From Magnolia sinica (taxonomy: Eukaryota > Streptophyta > Magnoliopsida > Magnoliales > Magnoliaceae): a stretch of 64,000 nt of DNA. The notes below the pieces were generated by a model. It searched no databases, was not told the origin of the DNA, and saw only the letters and a program-made list of their open reading frames with translations. The stretch lies in the NCBI RefSeq assembly GCF_029962835.1, contig NC_080582.1:20902032-20966031 (forward strand), given 5' to 3'. A program made the translations under genes and the position numbers. Positions within the stretch are counted from its first letter, which is position 1. Each line of letters starts with the position of its first letter. Positions 1-11,388 of this stretch are shown here, in pieces.

Positions 1-262
1 GCCCATCATAATGTTTATATCCCATCCGGACCGTTGATAAGGTCCAGCAGACCTAGATGAAGGGTGAAAATAAATTTCACCCTGATCCAAAACTTCTGTG
101 GGCCCAAAAAAAGGTTCCAACGGTATAGTCCAATTCACACTGTTTCCTTTGATGTGGGCCGCCCGAATCTTGGATCAGTCTGATTTTTGGGGTGGGCCCA
201 CGTCAGATAGTGGCCCACCCGATGAACGGGTTAGATGGCACATAAACGTCAAGGTGGGGCCC
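1..262. repeat. Partial copy of the GGGGCCCAC inverted-repeat family, cut by the window edge
   Basis: The stretch carries the family's internal signatures (a 'gatccaaaacttctgtgggc' type block and an 'aacgtcaaggtggggcccac' end) but only one end lies inside the window. No coding capacity is credible. The copy is strongly diverged from the tandem units at 2-8 kb. Assignment to the family is by eye. Confidence 0.55.
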
Positions 263-384
263 ACAGCTACAGCCGTGGGTGGCTGTGGGAACGGCCGTCC
301 GCCCGGACGCCGTGCGCAGGCGCTGCCTGCTGCGCCTTCTGTGTTCAATTTTTTTTTTTTTATTCCTATTTGTTTTTTTGAGGA

Positions 385-655
385 TTTTACTAGTGGGGTC
401 CATATCCAAGCCATCCACTCCATCCAATGGCCTTCCATGGCCCTAGACAAGTTAAATGAGCCCAATATTGGACCTGTTTCGGCGCATAAAAATAATAGGG
501 AAGGTTTTAATGGTAAAGACCACCATTTGCTACGGTATGGCCCGCCCGAAGGCCTGATTGGTCCCATATTTCGGCTCAACGCCTAAAAGGTGGTTGGGAA
601 GGGAATGGATGGTATGGATTTAATACATACATCAAGGTGGGGCCTACATGAGTGG
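385..655. repeat. Diverged GGGGCCCAC-family element with both ends
   Basis: The left end reads like 'gtggggtccatatccaagcc' and the right end like 'tacatacatcaaggtggggc', so the two ends are roughly inverted. The interior keeps the 'ggaaggttttaatggt' block seen in other copies. It looks like an old non-autonomous inverted-repeat element. No ORF of note. Confidence 0.5.
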
Positions 656-662
656 ACAACCC

Positions 663-1690
663 CCATTGGCAAGCTCATATTTATGTTTTTCCCAAAACGT
701 CCAGCGTCCCTGGACGCTGGACCCTTGTAACTATATTAGGGGTGGGCCCTGCTTAGGTGGGCCACCTCATGGAAAAAATGGTGTGGGTACTACACACAAA
801 GTGGGCCCCACTTGTAGGTGATTTGGATGGAATACATACCCTATGGTGGGGTCCATTCAAGTGGGCCACACAACCTCATCATCATACAACAAAATAAAAT
901 AAAATGAAATAAAAATAAAATAAAAAGGGAGAGAGATAGAGAGTGAGACCGTGTGATGGAGGGACCCCGGCACTATGGGCCCTCCCTTGCACTAAATCAT
1001 ACATCAAGTGGGCCCCATTACACATGGGTCTATAAAAATTAGATCCAACGGTGGAGATCCCTTCTCCACTAAATTAAATGGTCTAGATGACCCTAAGCAT
1101 GTAAAGAAATAAACATCATGATGGGGTCCATGGAGAATGGCCCCATCATGGAATGATCATGATGATCCAAGTGGGCCATTGGCCACATCTTAGGGTCCAA
1201 AGTGAGATCCAAACCATTGATCGGTTGGCCTCACTTGGCCCAACTTAAAAGCATCAAAATCTATCCTATCCAAACACCCACCGCTAGATCTTCTTGCTCC
1301 CTTGGCTTCCTTAGCTCCTTGTGCTACCCTTTGATGGAGGAAGATGAAAAATGGATGGTTGAGATGAGAGATGAAGGGGTGGGAAAGGTGGACCTCACAA
1401 ATGAAGTTTTCTCACCATGGGGGACTCATACGTATGGTGCTCTCTCTTGGATTTGGATTTTTGAAAAAAAATGAATAAGAGAGATAGTTGTAAAGGGAGA
1501 GAGAGAGAGAGAGAGAAAGAGATGGGTGATGGAGTGATGGGGGATGGTTTGGGTTGAAAATTGTGAAAAGGTGTATGGTTGTTGTTGAAATTTGGAAAAG
1601 AGGAGTGGTGAGGTGGAAAGAATGGTGGACTTTTGAAAAAGGTGGAGATGGGTTGTTGTACTTGAGGTATGGGATGCTTTAATGGTTGAT
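663..1690. other. No gene recognised; simple-sequence and unassigned sequence
   Basis: Holds an A-rich AAATA-type run near 893-930 and a GA microsatellite at about 1496-1516. Several short 'gtgggcccc' tracts suggest more decayed copies of the same repeat family. The short open frames here have no recognisable domain. Confidence 0.5.
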
Positions 1691-2040
1691 TGATGGGACT
1701 AATAGTAGAGATTCCCTCGAAATCCGCAACGCGCGGTGTTTCTTCGGAATAAACGCTGATCGGCATCTTCTTGCCTGGGTATCGGTTCGGTGCGCAAGTC
1801 ACGGCGTTGGAACCGCGGCGACGACGCGGTCGCTATGATATAACTTTCGGACCAAGCCGACGTCGGTGCACGGGACCTGGCTTAGGATCGTGCGCAAATA
1901 CCGAATATGGTGCGAAGGTTGCCGGAATATGACCGGAAGGATCGTGGAAGCTAACGGAACAGTACGGATTAGGACATGGGTCTTACAGTGGTAGAATACG
2001 AGAACCATTTCACAGAGCTAGCCAGATATGCTCCTTTAAT
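1691..2040 (+). mobile_element. Fragment of a Ty3/gypsy LTR retrotransposon (gag scrap)
   Basis: Codons from 1985 to about 2038 read TVVEYENHFTELARYAPL, which resembles the conserved core of plant gypsy gag (retrotrans_gag family, usual form V-x-EYExxFxELxRyAP). The GC-richer sequence just before it (1715-1980) differs in composition from its surroundings and may be LTR or untranslated leader of the same element, but no PBS or LTR pair can be seen. The gag frame is cut after 18 codons where the tandem array begins. Family call is inference from one short motif. Confidence 0.5.
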
Positions 2041-2048
2041 TTTGGCAA

Positions 2049-5000
2049 ACACAATGATGTATGGGTTTCATCCATGCCATCTATCAATTTTTACGGATCA
2101 TTTTACCATACGAGACCAAAAATGAGTTATATCCCAGTCTCAATTGGACCAAGTTACAGGAAACAGTGTTGAATGAGCGTCGACCATTAAAAACATTTTG
2201 AGGGCCATAAAAGTTTTGAATCGAGCTTATTTTTGTTTTTTCCCTTCATCTGGGTCTGTATGACCTACTCAACACATTGGATGTCAAATAAACAGTACAG
2301 TGGCCTTAGGAGGATTTTAATGGTGGATATCCAATCACCATTGTTTTCATGTGGTGTGCTCCACCTGAGATTTATATCTCCCTCATTTCTTGGATCAAGC
2401 CCTTCAATGATCTTTAAAAATGGATGAATGGAATGGATGAAACGCATACATCATGGTAGGCCCCATAGAGCACCGACCACCAGCCACCGGGCTGGTGGTC
2501 CGTCGTCCGGGTGGCCCACAATGATGTATGTGTTTCATCCTTGCCATCCATCAATATTTACGGTTCATTTTACCCTACGAGACCAAAAATGAGTTATATC
2601 CCAATCTCAATTGGACCACATTACAGGAATCAGTGTTGAATGAGTGTCGACCATTAAAAACATTTTGGGGGCCATAAAAGTTTTGGATCAAGCTTATTTT
2701 TGTTTTTTCCCTTCATCTGGGCCTGTATGACCGACTCAACACATTGGATGTCAAATAAATAGTACAGTGGGCCTTAGGAGGATTTTAATGGTTGATATCC
2801 AATCACTATTGTTTTCATGTAGTGTCGTCCCCCTGAGATTTATATACCTCTCATTTCTGGGATCAAGCCCTACAATGATCTTTAAAAGTGGATGAACGGA
2901 ATGGATGAAACACATACATCATGGTAGACCCCACAGAGCTCCGACCACCAACCACGGGACTGGTGTCAAGGGGAGTAGCCAATCCGTACCCAGCTGCAAA
3001 ACGGATTGGCTACTCCCCCTGACACTAGCCAATGGCTGGTGGTCGGTGCTCTGGGGGGCCCACAATGATGTATGTGTTTCATCCATGCCTTCCATCAATT
3101 TTTATGGATCATTTTACCATACGAGACCAAAAATGAGTTATATCCAAATCTCAATTGGACCACATTATAGGAAACAGTGTTGAATGAGCGTCGACCATTA
3201 AAAACATTTTGGGGGCCATAAAAGTTTTGGACCAAGCTTATTTTTGCTTTTTCCCTTCATCCGGGCCTGTATGACCTACTCAACACATTGGATGTCAAAT
3301 AAACAGTACAATGGGCCTTAGGAGGATTTTAATGGTGGATACCCAATCACAATTGTTTTCATGTGGTGTGGTCCACCTTAGATTTATATACCTCTCATTT
3401 CTAGGATCAAGCCCTACAATGATCTTTAGAAATGGATGAACGGAATGGATGAAACAGATACATCATGGTAGACCCCACAGAGCACCGACCACTAGCTACG
3501 GGGCTGGTGTCACTGGGAGTAGCCAATCCGTTTCCCAGCTCGAAACGGATTGTCTACTCCCCCTGACACTAGCCAATGGCTGGTGGTCGGTGCTCTGGGG
3601 GTCCACAATGATGTATGTGTTTCATCCATGTCATCCATCAATTTTTACGGATCATTTTACCATACGAGACCAAAAATGAGTTATATCCCAATCTCAATTG
3701 GACCACATTACAGGAAACAGTGTTGAAAGAGCGTCGACCATTAAAAACATTTTGGGGGCCATAAAAGTTTTAGATCAAGCTTATTTTTGTTTTTTCCCTT
3801 CATCTGGGCCTGTATGACCTACTCAACCCATTGGATGTCAAATAAACTGTAAGTGGGCCTTAGGTGGATTTTAATGGTGGATAACCAATCACTATTGTAT
3901 TCATGTGGTGTGGTCCACCTGAGATTTATATACCTCTCATTTATGGGATCAAGCCCTACAATGATCTTTAGAAATGGATGAACGGAATGGATGAAACACA
4001 TACATCATGGTAGACCCCACAGAGCACAGACCACTAGCTATGGGGCTGGTGTCAGTGGGAGTAGCCAATCCGTTTCCCAGCTCGAAACGGATTGTCTACT
4101 CCCCCTAACACCAGCCAATGGCTGGTGGTCGGTGCTCCGGGGGGCCCACAATGATGTATGGGTTTCATCCATGCCATCCATCAATTTTTACGGATCATTT
4201 TACCATACGAGACCAATAATGAGTTATATCCCATTCTCAATTGGACCACATTATAGGAAACAGTGTTGAATGAGCGTCGACCATTATAAACATTTTGGGG
4301 GCCATAAAAGATTTGGATCAAGCTTTTTTTTTTATTTTTTTCCCTTCATCTGGGCCTGTAAGACCTACTCAACACATTGGATGTCAAATAAACAGTACAG
4401 TGGGCCTTAGTAGGATTTTAATGGTGGATATCCAATCACTATTGTTTTCATGTGGTGTGGTCCACCTGATTTACTTACCTCTCATTTCTGGGATCAAGCC
4501 TTACAATGATCTTTAAAAATGGATGAACAGAATGGATGAAACATATACATCATGGTAGACCCCACAGAGCACCGACCACCAGCCACGGGGCTGGTGTCAT
4601 GGGGAGTAGCAAATCCATTTCTAGCTGGGAAACAGATTGGTTGCTCCCCCTGACACTAGACAATGGCTGGTGGTCGGTGCTCTAGGGGGCCCACAATGAT
4701 GTATGGGTTTCATCCATGCCATCTATCAATTTTCACGGATCGTTTTACCATACGAGACCAAAAATGAGTTATATCCCAGTCTCAATTGGACCACATTACA
4801 GGAAACAGTGTTGAATGAGCGTCGACCATTAAAAACATTTTGGGGCACATAAAAGTTTTGGATCAAGCTTGTTTTTGTTTTTTCCCTTCATCTGGGCCTG
4901 TATGACCTACTCAACACATTGGCTGTCAAAAAAACAGTACAGTGGGCCTTAGGAGGATTTTAATGGTAGATATCCAATCACTATTGTTTTCATGTGGTGT

Positions 5001-5233
5001 GGTCCACCTGAGATTTATATACCTCTCAATTCTGGGATCAAGCCCTACAATGATCTTTAAAAATGGATGAACAGAATGGATGAAACACATTCATCATGGA
5101 AGACCCCATAGAGCACCGACCACCAGCCACGGGGCTGGTGTCAGGGGGGTAGCCAATCCGTTTCCCCGCTGGAAACGGATTGGCTACCCCCCTGACACCA
5201 GCCAATGGTTAGGGGTCGGTGCTCTGTGGGGCT
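2049..5233. repeat. Higher-order block A (six units)
   Basis: The first of two six-unit blocks. Anchors in block A and block B are offset by 3180-3185 bp throughout. Unit 1 in each block is the short type without a hairpin and ends in the diagnostic 'ggtccgtcgtccgggtggcc'. Shared private variants, such as 'aatatttacggttcatttta' in unit 2 of both blocks, show that the six-unit block was duplicated as a whole. Confidence 0.85.
5110..5225. repeat. Long hairpin spacer between units (best-preserved example)
   Basis: Outer arms are 'gagcaccgaccaccagcca' against its complement near 'tggtcggtgctc', and inner arms are 'gtagccaatccgtttcc' against 'ggaaacggattggctac', with a loop of only a few bases. 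Equivalent hairpins lie at 2935-3052, 3479-3596, 4021-4138, 4565-4683, 6115-6232, 6659-6776, 7203-7320 and 7747-7865. Both arms carry CCAAT/ATTGG. Whether it is transcribed is unknown. Confidence 0.85.
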
Positions 5234-8200
5234 CACAATGATGTATGCGTTTCATCCTTCTCATCTATCAATTTTTACAGACCTTTTTACCATACGAGAC
5301 CAAAAATGAGTTATATCCCAATCTCAATTGGACCATATTACAGGAAACAGTGTTGAATGAGCGTCGACCATTAGAAACATTTTGAGGGCCATAAAAGTTT
5401 TGGATCAAGCTTATTTTTGTTTTTTCCCTTCATCTGGGCCTGTATGACCTACTCAACACATTGGATGTCAAGTAAACAGTACGGTGGCCTTAGGAGGATC
5501 TTAATGGTGGATATCCAATCACCATTATTTTCATGTGGTGTGCTCCACCTGAGATTTATATCTCTCTCATTTCTTGGATCAGGCCCTTCAAGGATCTTTA
5601 AAAATGGATGAATGGAATGGATGAAAGGCATACATCATGGTAGACCCGATAGAACACCGACCACCAGCCACGGGGCTGGTGGTCCGTCGTCCGGGTGGCC
5701 CACAATGATGTATGTGTTTCATCCTTGCCATCCATCAATATTTACGGTTCATTTTACCCTACGAGACCAAAAATGAGTTATATCCCAATCTCAATTGGTC
5801 CACATTACAGGAATCAGTGTTGAATGAGTGTCGACCATTAAAAACATTTTGGGGGCCATAAAAGTTTTGGATCAAGCTTTTTTTTTTTCCCTTCATCTGG
5901 GCCTGTATGACCGACTCAACACATTGGATGTCAAATAAATAGTACAGTGGGCCTTAGGAGGATTTTAATGGTTGATATCCAATCACTATTGTTTTCACGT
6001 AGTGTGGTCCCCTTGTGATTTATATACCTCTCATTTCTGAGATCAAGCCCTACAATGATCTTTAAAAATGGATGAACGTAATGAATGAAACACATACATC
6101 ATGGTAGACCCCACAAAGCTCCAACCACCAGCCACAGGACAGGTGTCAAGGGGAGTAGCCAATCCGTACCCAGCTGCGAAACGGATTGGCTACTCCCCCT
6201 GACACTAGCCAATGGCTGGTGGTCGGTGCTCCGGGGGGCCCACAATGATGTATGTGTTTCATCCATGGCATCCATCAATTTTTACGGATCATTTTACCAT
6301 ACGAGACCAAAAATGAGTTATATCAAAATCTCAATTGGACCATATTACAGGAAACAGTGTTGAATGAGCGTTGACCATTAAAAACATTTTGGGGGCCATA
6401 AAAGTTTTGGACCAAGCTTATTTTTGTTTTTTCCCTTCATCTGGGCCTGTATGACCTACTCAACACATTGGATGTCAAATAAACAGTACAATGGGCCTTA
6501 GGAGGATTTTAATGGTGGATATCCAATCACAATTGTTTTCATGTGGTGTGGTCCACCTTAGATTTATATACCTCTCATTTCTAGGATCAAGCCCAACAAT
6601 GATCTTTAAAAATGGATGAATGGAATGGATGAAACAGATACATCATGGTAGACCCCACAGAGCACCGACCACTAGCTACGGGGCTGGTGTCAGTGGGAGT
6701 AGCCAATCCGTTTCCCAGCTCGAAACGGATTGTCTACTCCCCTTGACACTAGCCAATGGCTGGTGGTCGGTGCTCCGGGGGGTCCACAATGATGTATGTG
6801 TTTCATCCATGTCATCCATCAATTTTTACGGATCATTTTACCATACGAGACCAAAAATGAGTTATATCCCAATCTCAATTGGACCACATTATAGGAAACA
6901 GTGTTGAAAGAGCGTCGACCATTAAAAACATTTTGGGGGCCATAAAAGTTTTAGATCAAGCTTATTTTTGTTTTTTCCCTTCATCTGAGCCTGTATGACC
7001 TACTCAACCCATTGGATGTCAAATAAACTATACAGTGGGCCTTAACAGGATTTTAATGGTGGATATCCAATCACTATTGTATTCATGTGGTGTGGTCCAC
7101 CTGAGATTTATATACCTCTCATTTCTAAGATCAAGCCCTACAATGATCTTTAAAAATGGATGAACAGAATGGATGAAACAGATACATCATGGTAGACCCC
7201 ACAGAGCACCGACCACTAGCTACGGGGTTGGTGTCAGTGGGAGTAGCCAATCCATTTCCAACTGGGAAACGGATTGGCTACTCCCCCTAGCACCAGCCAA
7301 TGGCTGGTGGTCGGTGCTCCGGGGGGCCCACAATGATGTATGTGTTTCATCCATGCCATCCATCAATTTTTAAGGATCATTTTACCATACGAGACCAAAA
7401 ATGGGTTATATCCCAATCTCAATTGCACCACATTTCAGGAAACAGTGTTGAATGAGCGTCGACCATTAAAAACATTTTGGGGGCCAAAAAAGTTTTGGAT
7501 CAAGCTTATTTTTGTTTTTTCGCTTCATCTGGGCCTGTATGACCTACTCAACACATTGGATGTCAAATAAATAGTACAGTGGGCCTTACGGGGATTTTAA
7601 AGGTGGATATCCAATCACTATTGTTTTCATGTGGTGTGGTCCACCTGAGATTTATATACCTCTCATTTCTAGGATCAAGCCCTACAATGATCTTTAAAAA
7701 TAGATGAACGGAATGGATGGAACACATACATCATGGTAGACCCCACAGAACACCGACCACCTGCCAGAGGGCTGGTGTCAGGGGGGAGTAGCCAATCCGT
7801 TTCCATCTAGGAAACTGATTGGCTACTCCCCTTGACTCCATCCAGTGGTTGGTGGTCGGTGCTCTGGGGGGCCCACAATGATGTATGTGTTTCACCCATG
7901 CCACCCATCAATTTTTACTGATCATTTTACCATATGGGACCAAAAATGAGTTATATCCCAATCTCAATTGGGCCACATTACAGGAAACAATGTTGAATGA
8001 GCGTCGACCATTAAAAACATTTTGGAGGCCATAAAAGTTTGTTTTCCCTTCATCTGGGCCTGTATGACCTACTCAACACATTGAATGTCAAATAAATAGT
8101 ACAGTGGGCCTTAGGAGGATTTCAATGGTGGATATCCAATCACAATTGTTTTCATGTGGTGTGGTCCACCTGAGATTTATATACCTCTCATTTCTGGGAT

Positions 8201-8335
8201 CAAGCCCTACAATGATCTTTAAAAATGGATGAACGGAATGGATGAAACACATACATCATGGTAGACCCCACTGAGCACTGCTCACTAGCCACGGGGCTGG
8301 TGTCAGGGGGAGTAGCCAATCCATTTCCAGCTGGA
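5234..8335. repeat. Higher-order block B (six units, last one truncated)
   Basis: Repeats the unit order of block A, including the short unit (5234-5700) and the private variants of units 2-4. The final unit loses part of the 'ttttggatcaagcttatttt' segment near 8040 and the block ends within a hairpin arm. The retained similarity suggests duplication later than the unit-level amplification. Confidence 0.85.
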
Positions 8336-8407
8336 AGCACAAACATCGTACGGGGGATGCTAATTAGATATTGACGGGCTTTGTAGTGAATCGACGTCAC
8401 CAGGTTT

Positions 8408-8992
8408 TATAGGCCCCACCATGATGTATGTGTTGTATCCACACTGTCCATTCATTTAAAGTGGTCATTTTATGGCATGAACCAAAAAATGAAGCAGACC
8501 AAAAGCTCAAGCGAACCCCATCAAGGAAAACAGTGAAGATAGTGACGCACACCGTTAATTCATTCTTAGGCCCACCAAGATGTTTATTTGATGTCAAACC
8601 TGTCTATGAGTCAACACAGACATGGATGAACGGAAAACACAAATATAGGCTTAGTCGAAAACGTTTTTAGTCCCCAAAAAGTTTTTAATGGTAAGCGTTC
8701 AATCTCCACACACCCATAGCTCAGGTGGTAGACTGAGTGAAAGATAGCTCGTTTCAAGAGGGCTTTGACATCGATTCCCTAGTGGGGTGGCTAACATTGA
8801 AGTGTGATCTGACAGTGGGTGTACTAACAAGCTTTTAAAAAAATAAAAAAGGCGCTCAATCCCCACTGTTTTCTGCGGTGGAATCTACTTGAGCTTTGGA
8901 TTTGCCTGAATCGTTGGATCTTTCTCTAAAAATGGTCTCTCAAAATGGATGGACGGTGTGGATACAACACATACCTCATGGTAGGGTCCAAA
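8408..8992. mobile_element. Solo GGGGCCCAC-family element interrupted by a SINE
   Basis: The ends 'ggccccaccatgatgtatgt' and 'aacacatacctcatggtagg' are inverted. The interior has the family order: 'aaaaaatgaagcagaccaaa', a 'ttaggcccaccaagatg' block, then 'gtggaatctacttgagcttt'. Without the ~142 bp SINE plus one target duplication it would be about 430 bp, like its neighbours. No coding capacity, so any transposase must be supplied from elsewhere. Confidence 0.75.
8710..8851 (+). mobile_element. tRNA-derived SINE with target-site duplication
   Basis: A Pol III A box (TAGCTCAGGTGG, 8717-8728) and B box (GACATCGATTCCC, 8767-8779) are spaced as in a tRNA-derived promoter. The element ends in an A-rich tail (AAAAAAATAAAAAA). 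It is flanked by 15 bp direct repeats at 8695-8709 and 8852-8866 that differ at two positions. The host element reads continuously once SINE and one repeat are removed. Such SINEs are mobilised by LINE enzymes. The two changes in the duplication suggest the insertion is not very recent. Confidence 0.85.
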
Positions 8993-9056
8993 AAACCTGA
9001 TGACATTGCTACTCAACCAGTCTCTAGCTAATCTGGGTCCCCATCCCCGGGCTCCA

Positions 9057-9492
9057 TGTGCCCACTGTGATGTATATGTTTTATCCAAGCTGTCTATTCA
9101 TTGTAAAAGATAACTTTAAAACATGAATCCAAAAATAAGGCAGATCCAAGGCTTAAGTGAGCCACGCCGCAAGAAACAGCTGAGATTGAACGCATACGGT
9201 TGAAAACTTCTTGGCAGCAAAGAAGTTTTTTTTTTTTTTTTTATCAAGCTGATGTTTTTATTTTCCCATTTTTATTTTCCCAACATCCAGGTAGATGTGA
9301 CCTCATGAACAGATTGGGCGGCAATTTAACATCACTGTGGACCGAAGAACGTCTCAATGGTGCGTCATTATCACCACTGCATCATGTGGTGCGCCTCACT
9401 TGAGACTCGGATCTGCATCCTTGTGCCTTAAAACGATGTGTTAAAATGGATGGGCGGCATGGGATAGAACACATACATCACAGTGGGTCCCA
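9057..9492. mobile_element. Solo GGGGCCCAC-family element
   Basis: Left end 'gtgcccactgtgatgtatat' and right end 'aacacatacatcacagtggg' are inverted. The T-rich run at about 9226-9242 lies in the same internal place as the 'agttttggatcaagct' block of other copies. It has the typical ~435 bp length and no protein-coding frame. Confidence 0.7.
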
Positions 9493-10016
9493 CGGAGCTC
9501 CCATGCCATCCTGGCAGGGGTAGGATGTCCAAACGTGAAATGCACATGAGTAAGAATCACATTTATCACATAATTTCTTCTATCTGATTTGCGACCAATA
9601 AATTAATGGTTGCAAATAAATTAGTACACGGTACAGATTCAACGGATTAGGTGAGAGCCCGGCCTCACGTGAGATGGTGCCGCCCCTACCTTCGGGTTAC
9701 CGTGGGTCCCACCTTGATGTATGTAATATGTATACACGAGGAACATTTATTTTTTTCATATTATTTTAGGGCATTATTCCAAAAATGAAGTATATCCAAT
9801 TATAGGTGGACCATACCATAAGAAACAATGGTAATTGACCACCCAATCATTAAGAACTTCTTAGGATGCACCTTATTATCAAAGCTATAAATATAAAAGG
9901 AATTTAGTAGGAAGAATTCGATCGTTTCATACCAACCAAATTAAACTAAGCATTACCTTTCAATTATTCTTTTAATTACTAGTCAATTTATATTCCATAG
10001 TGTAATTATTTACTTT
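9493..10016. other. No gene; truncated family copy at about 9700-9880
   Basis: At 9700 the sequence enters a GGGGCCCAC-type end ('gtgggtcccaccttgatgta') and continues about 180 bp before losing similarity. The rest is AT-rich with no recognised feature. Confidence 0.5.
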
Positions 10017-10285
10017 TCCAACCAATTTCAGCAAGTTTTAGGTCAATTTCAGTGAGTTCTAGGCTAATTTGTTCCAGTTCTCGGTCAATTTCAACAAATT
10101 CTCAGTCAATTTAATCAAGTTCTAGGTCCATTTTCATGAATTCTTAATCAATTTCAGTGCGATTTTGGTCAATTTAACCGAGTTCTCGATCAATTTCACT
10201 GAGTTCTAGGTCAATTTCACCGAGTTCTAGGTCAATTTACCCATGTTCTCGATCAATTTCAACGAGTTCTTGATTAATTGCTAGG
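10017..10285 (+). repeat. ~24 bp minisatellite, unit like 'gttctcggtcaatttcaacga'
   Basis: About eleven imperfect repeats combine 'gttctNggtcaattt' with 'caNcgagtt'. The same unit recurs on the same strand at 14936-15365 and inverted at 10965-11218. Arrays of this kind are seen in long terminal regions of some MULEs. No ORF. Confidence 0.8.
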
Positions 10286-10564
10286 GACAGGGTAACCCGT
10301 GTAAGTACCTAAGTTTATCAATTAGCGTGTAGTATGAGTCGTACATTCAGGAGTGCCCCAACTAAAAATCAAGAATGAAGACTCAATGGTTGAAGGCATC
10401 TGATTTAAGATAAGAGAAGAAAATTGCAAGACCTCATCAAAGCCTATAACAAAATCCACCAAACAAAGCCCTATATATGGCCTATATTGTATAGGAAAAT
10501 CTAATTTTAAGTATGCTAGTATGTTGAATGGGTAGATGTTTGAGTAAAAGAAAAAGTTTTAAAA

Positions 10565-10930
10565 AACAAATATCTTTGATGGCATCGAAGTCCCATTGAA
10601 TTGCCTTCGATGTCATCGAAGACAACTCAATGGGATTGAGCTCAGAGCACAAACTATCCAGCAACAAAATGAGTTTATTATGGATTCTCTTGATGGCATC
10701 AAATTCACTTCGATAGCATCGAACATATCTCCAATGACATCAAAAAAGTGCTCGAAAAAACATACATCTTCGATCACATCAAAGGTCAATTTGATGACAT
10801 CAAATTTAGAGCCCAAATTGTCTAGCAACCCAAGTCAAAAATTCAGATTTTTTTGATGTCATCGAGCAAACCTTCGATGGCATTAAAAGACTTCTTCAAT
10901 GTTATCGAAAGTCACTCGATGAATTTACGA
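10565..10930. repeat. Cluster of palindromic 15-mers, TTCGATGNCATCGAA type
   Basis: At least eight variants of 'ttcgatggcatcgaa' or 'tttgatgacatcaaa' are spread over 360 bp, and the cluster ends with an 'acgacgatt'/'aatcgtcg' inverted pair at about 10928-10948. Each 15-mer is close to self-complementary. The short open frames here arise from this repetition and have no recognisable domain. Confidence 0.7.
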
Positions 10931-10964
10931 CGATTAAAAATCGTCGCAAGACCCATAATAGGTG

Positions 10965-11218
10965 AATTTGACTGAATACTCGGTTAATTTTCAAGTACAC
11001 GATGAATCATTGCATGAAATTAACTAAGAACTCGTTAAAATTGAACGAGAACTTGTTGAAATTGACCTAGAACTCGAGAAAATTGATCGAGAACTTAGTG
11101 AAATTGACCGAAAACTCATTAAAATTGATCGAAAACTTGTGCAAAAGACCAAGAACTCATGCAATGTGTAAATTTTAGGGTTCTTGGTTTAAAGAAGGGT
11201 GCAAATTGACCGAGTAGT
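10965..11218 (-). repeat. ~24 bp minisatellite, inverted relative to its neighbours
   Basis: Units such as 'gaaattgaccgagaactcg' are the reverse complement of the array at 10017-10285 and of the one at 14936-15365. It is a candidate for one terminal region of the MULE whose transposase lies between here and 14936. Confidence 0.75.
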
Positions 11219-11300
11219 TATAATCATAGGGTTTAAGGTTTAGGAAAATTTATTCGATTATACCTGCAATACGTGGCTTCTTAGATTGAGGCACATTTTT

Positions 11301-11326
11301 CTATATATATATATATATATATATAT

Positions 11327-11384
<58 letters not shown>
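11301..11384. repeat. (AT)n microsatellite
   Basis: An almost pure TA dinucleotide run of about 80 bp with one GA interruption. It is prone to length change and to assembly error. Confidence 0.95.

Positions 11385-11385
<1 letters not shown>

Positions 11386-11388
<3 letters not shown>

Larger units (their letters stand above)
2049..8335. repeat. Higher-order tandem array of twelve GGGGCCCAC-family units
   Basis: The anchor 'cacaatgatgtatg' recurs at 2049, 2517, 3061, 3604, 4147, 4692, 5234, 5701, 6241, 6785, 7329 and 7874. Most steps are about 540-548 bp, and two are about 467 bp because they lack the hairpin spacer. Each unit begins with 'cacaatgatgtatgtgtttc' and ends with its near complement 'gaaacacatacatcatggta', so every unit is itself an inverted-repeat (MITE-like) element. 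Short frames shared by the units are by-products of repetition, with no domain and no stable reading frame. The array stops inside the left arm of a tenth hairpin at about 8335. Confidence 0.9.

Noticed and set aside
2905..7570. Repeated ~60-95 codon plus-strand frames in the tandem array (e.g. 2905-3183, 3991-4269, 6620-6907)
   Set aside because: They follow the repeat unit, are disrupted by unit differences, have no domain and span the hairpin. They are artefacts of repetition.
8711..8785. Functional tRNA gene
   Set aside because: A and B boxes are present, but the sequence does not fold into a full cloverleaf with paired acceptor ends and it carries an A-rich tail with target duplication, so it is a SINE.
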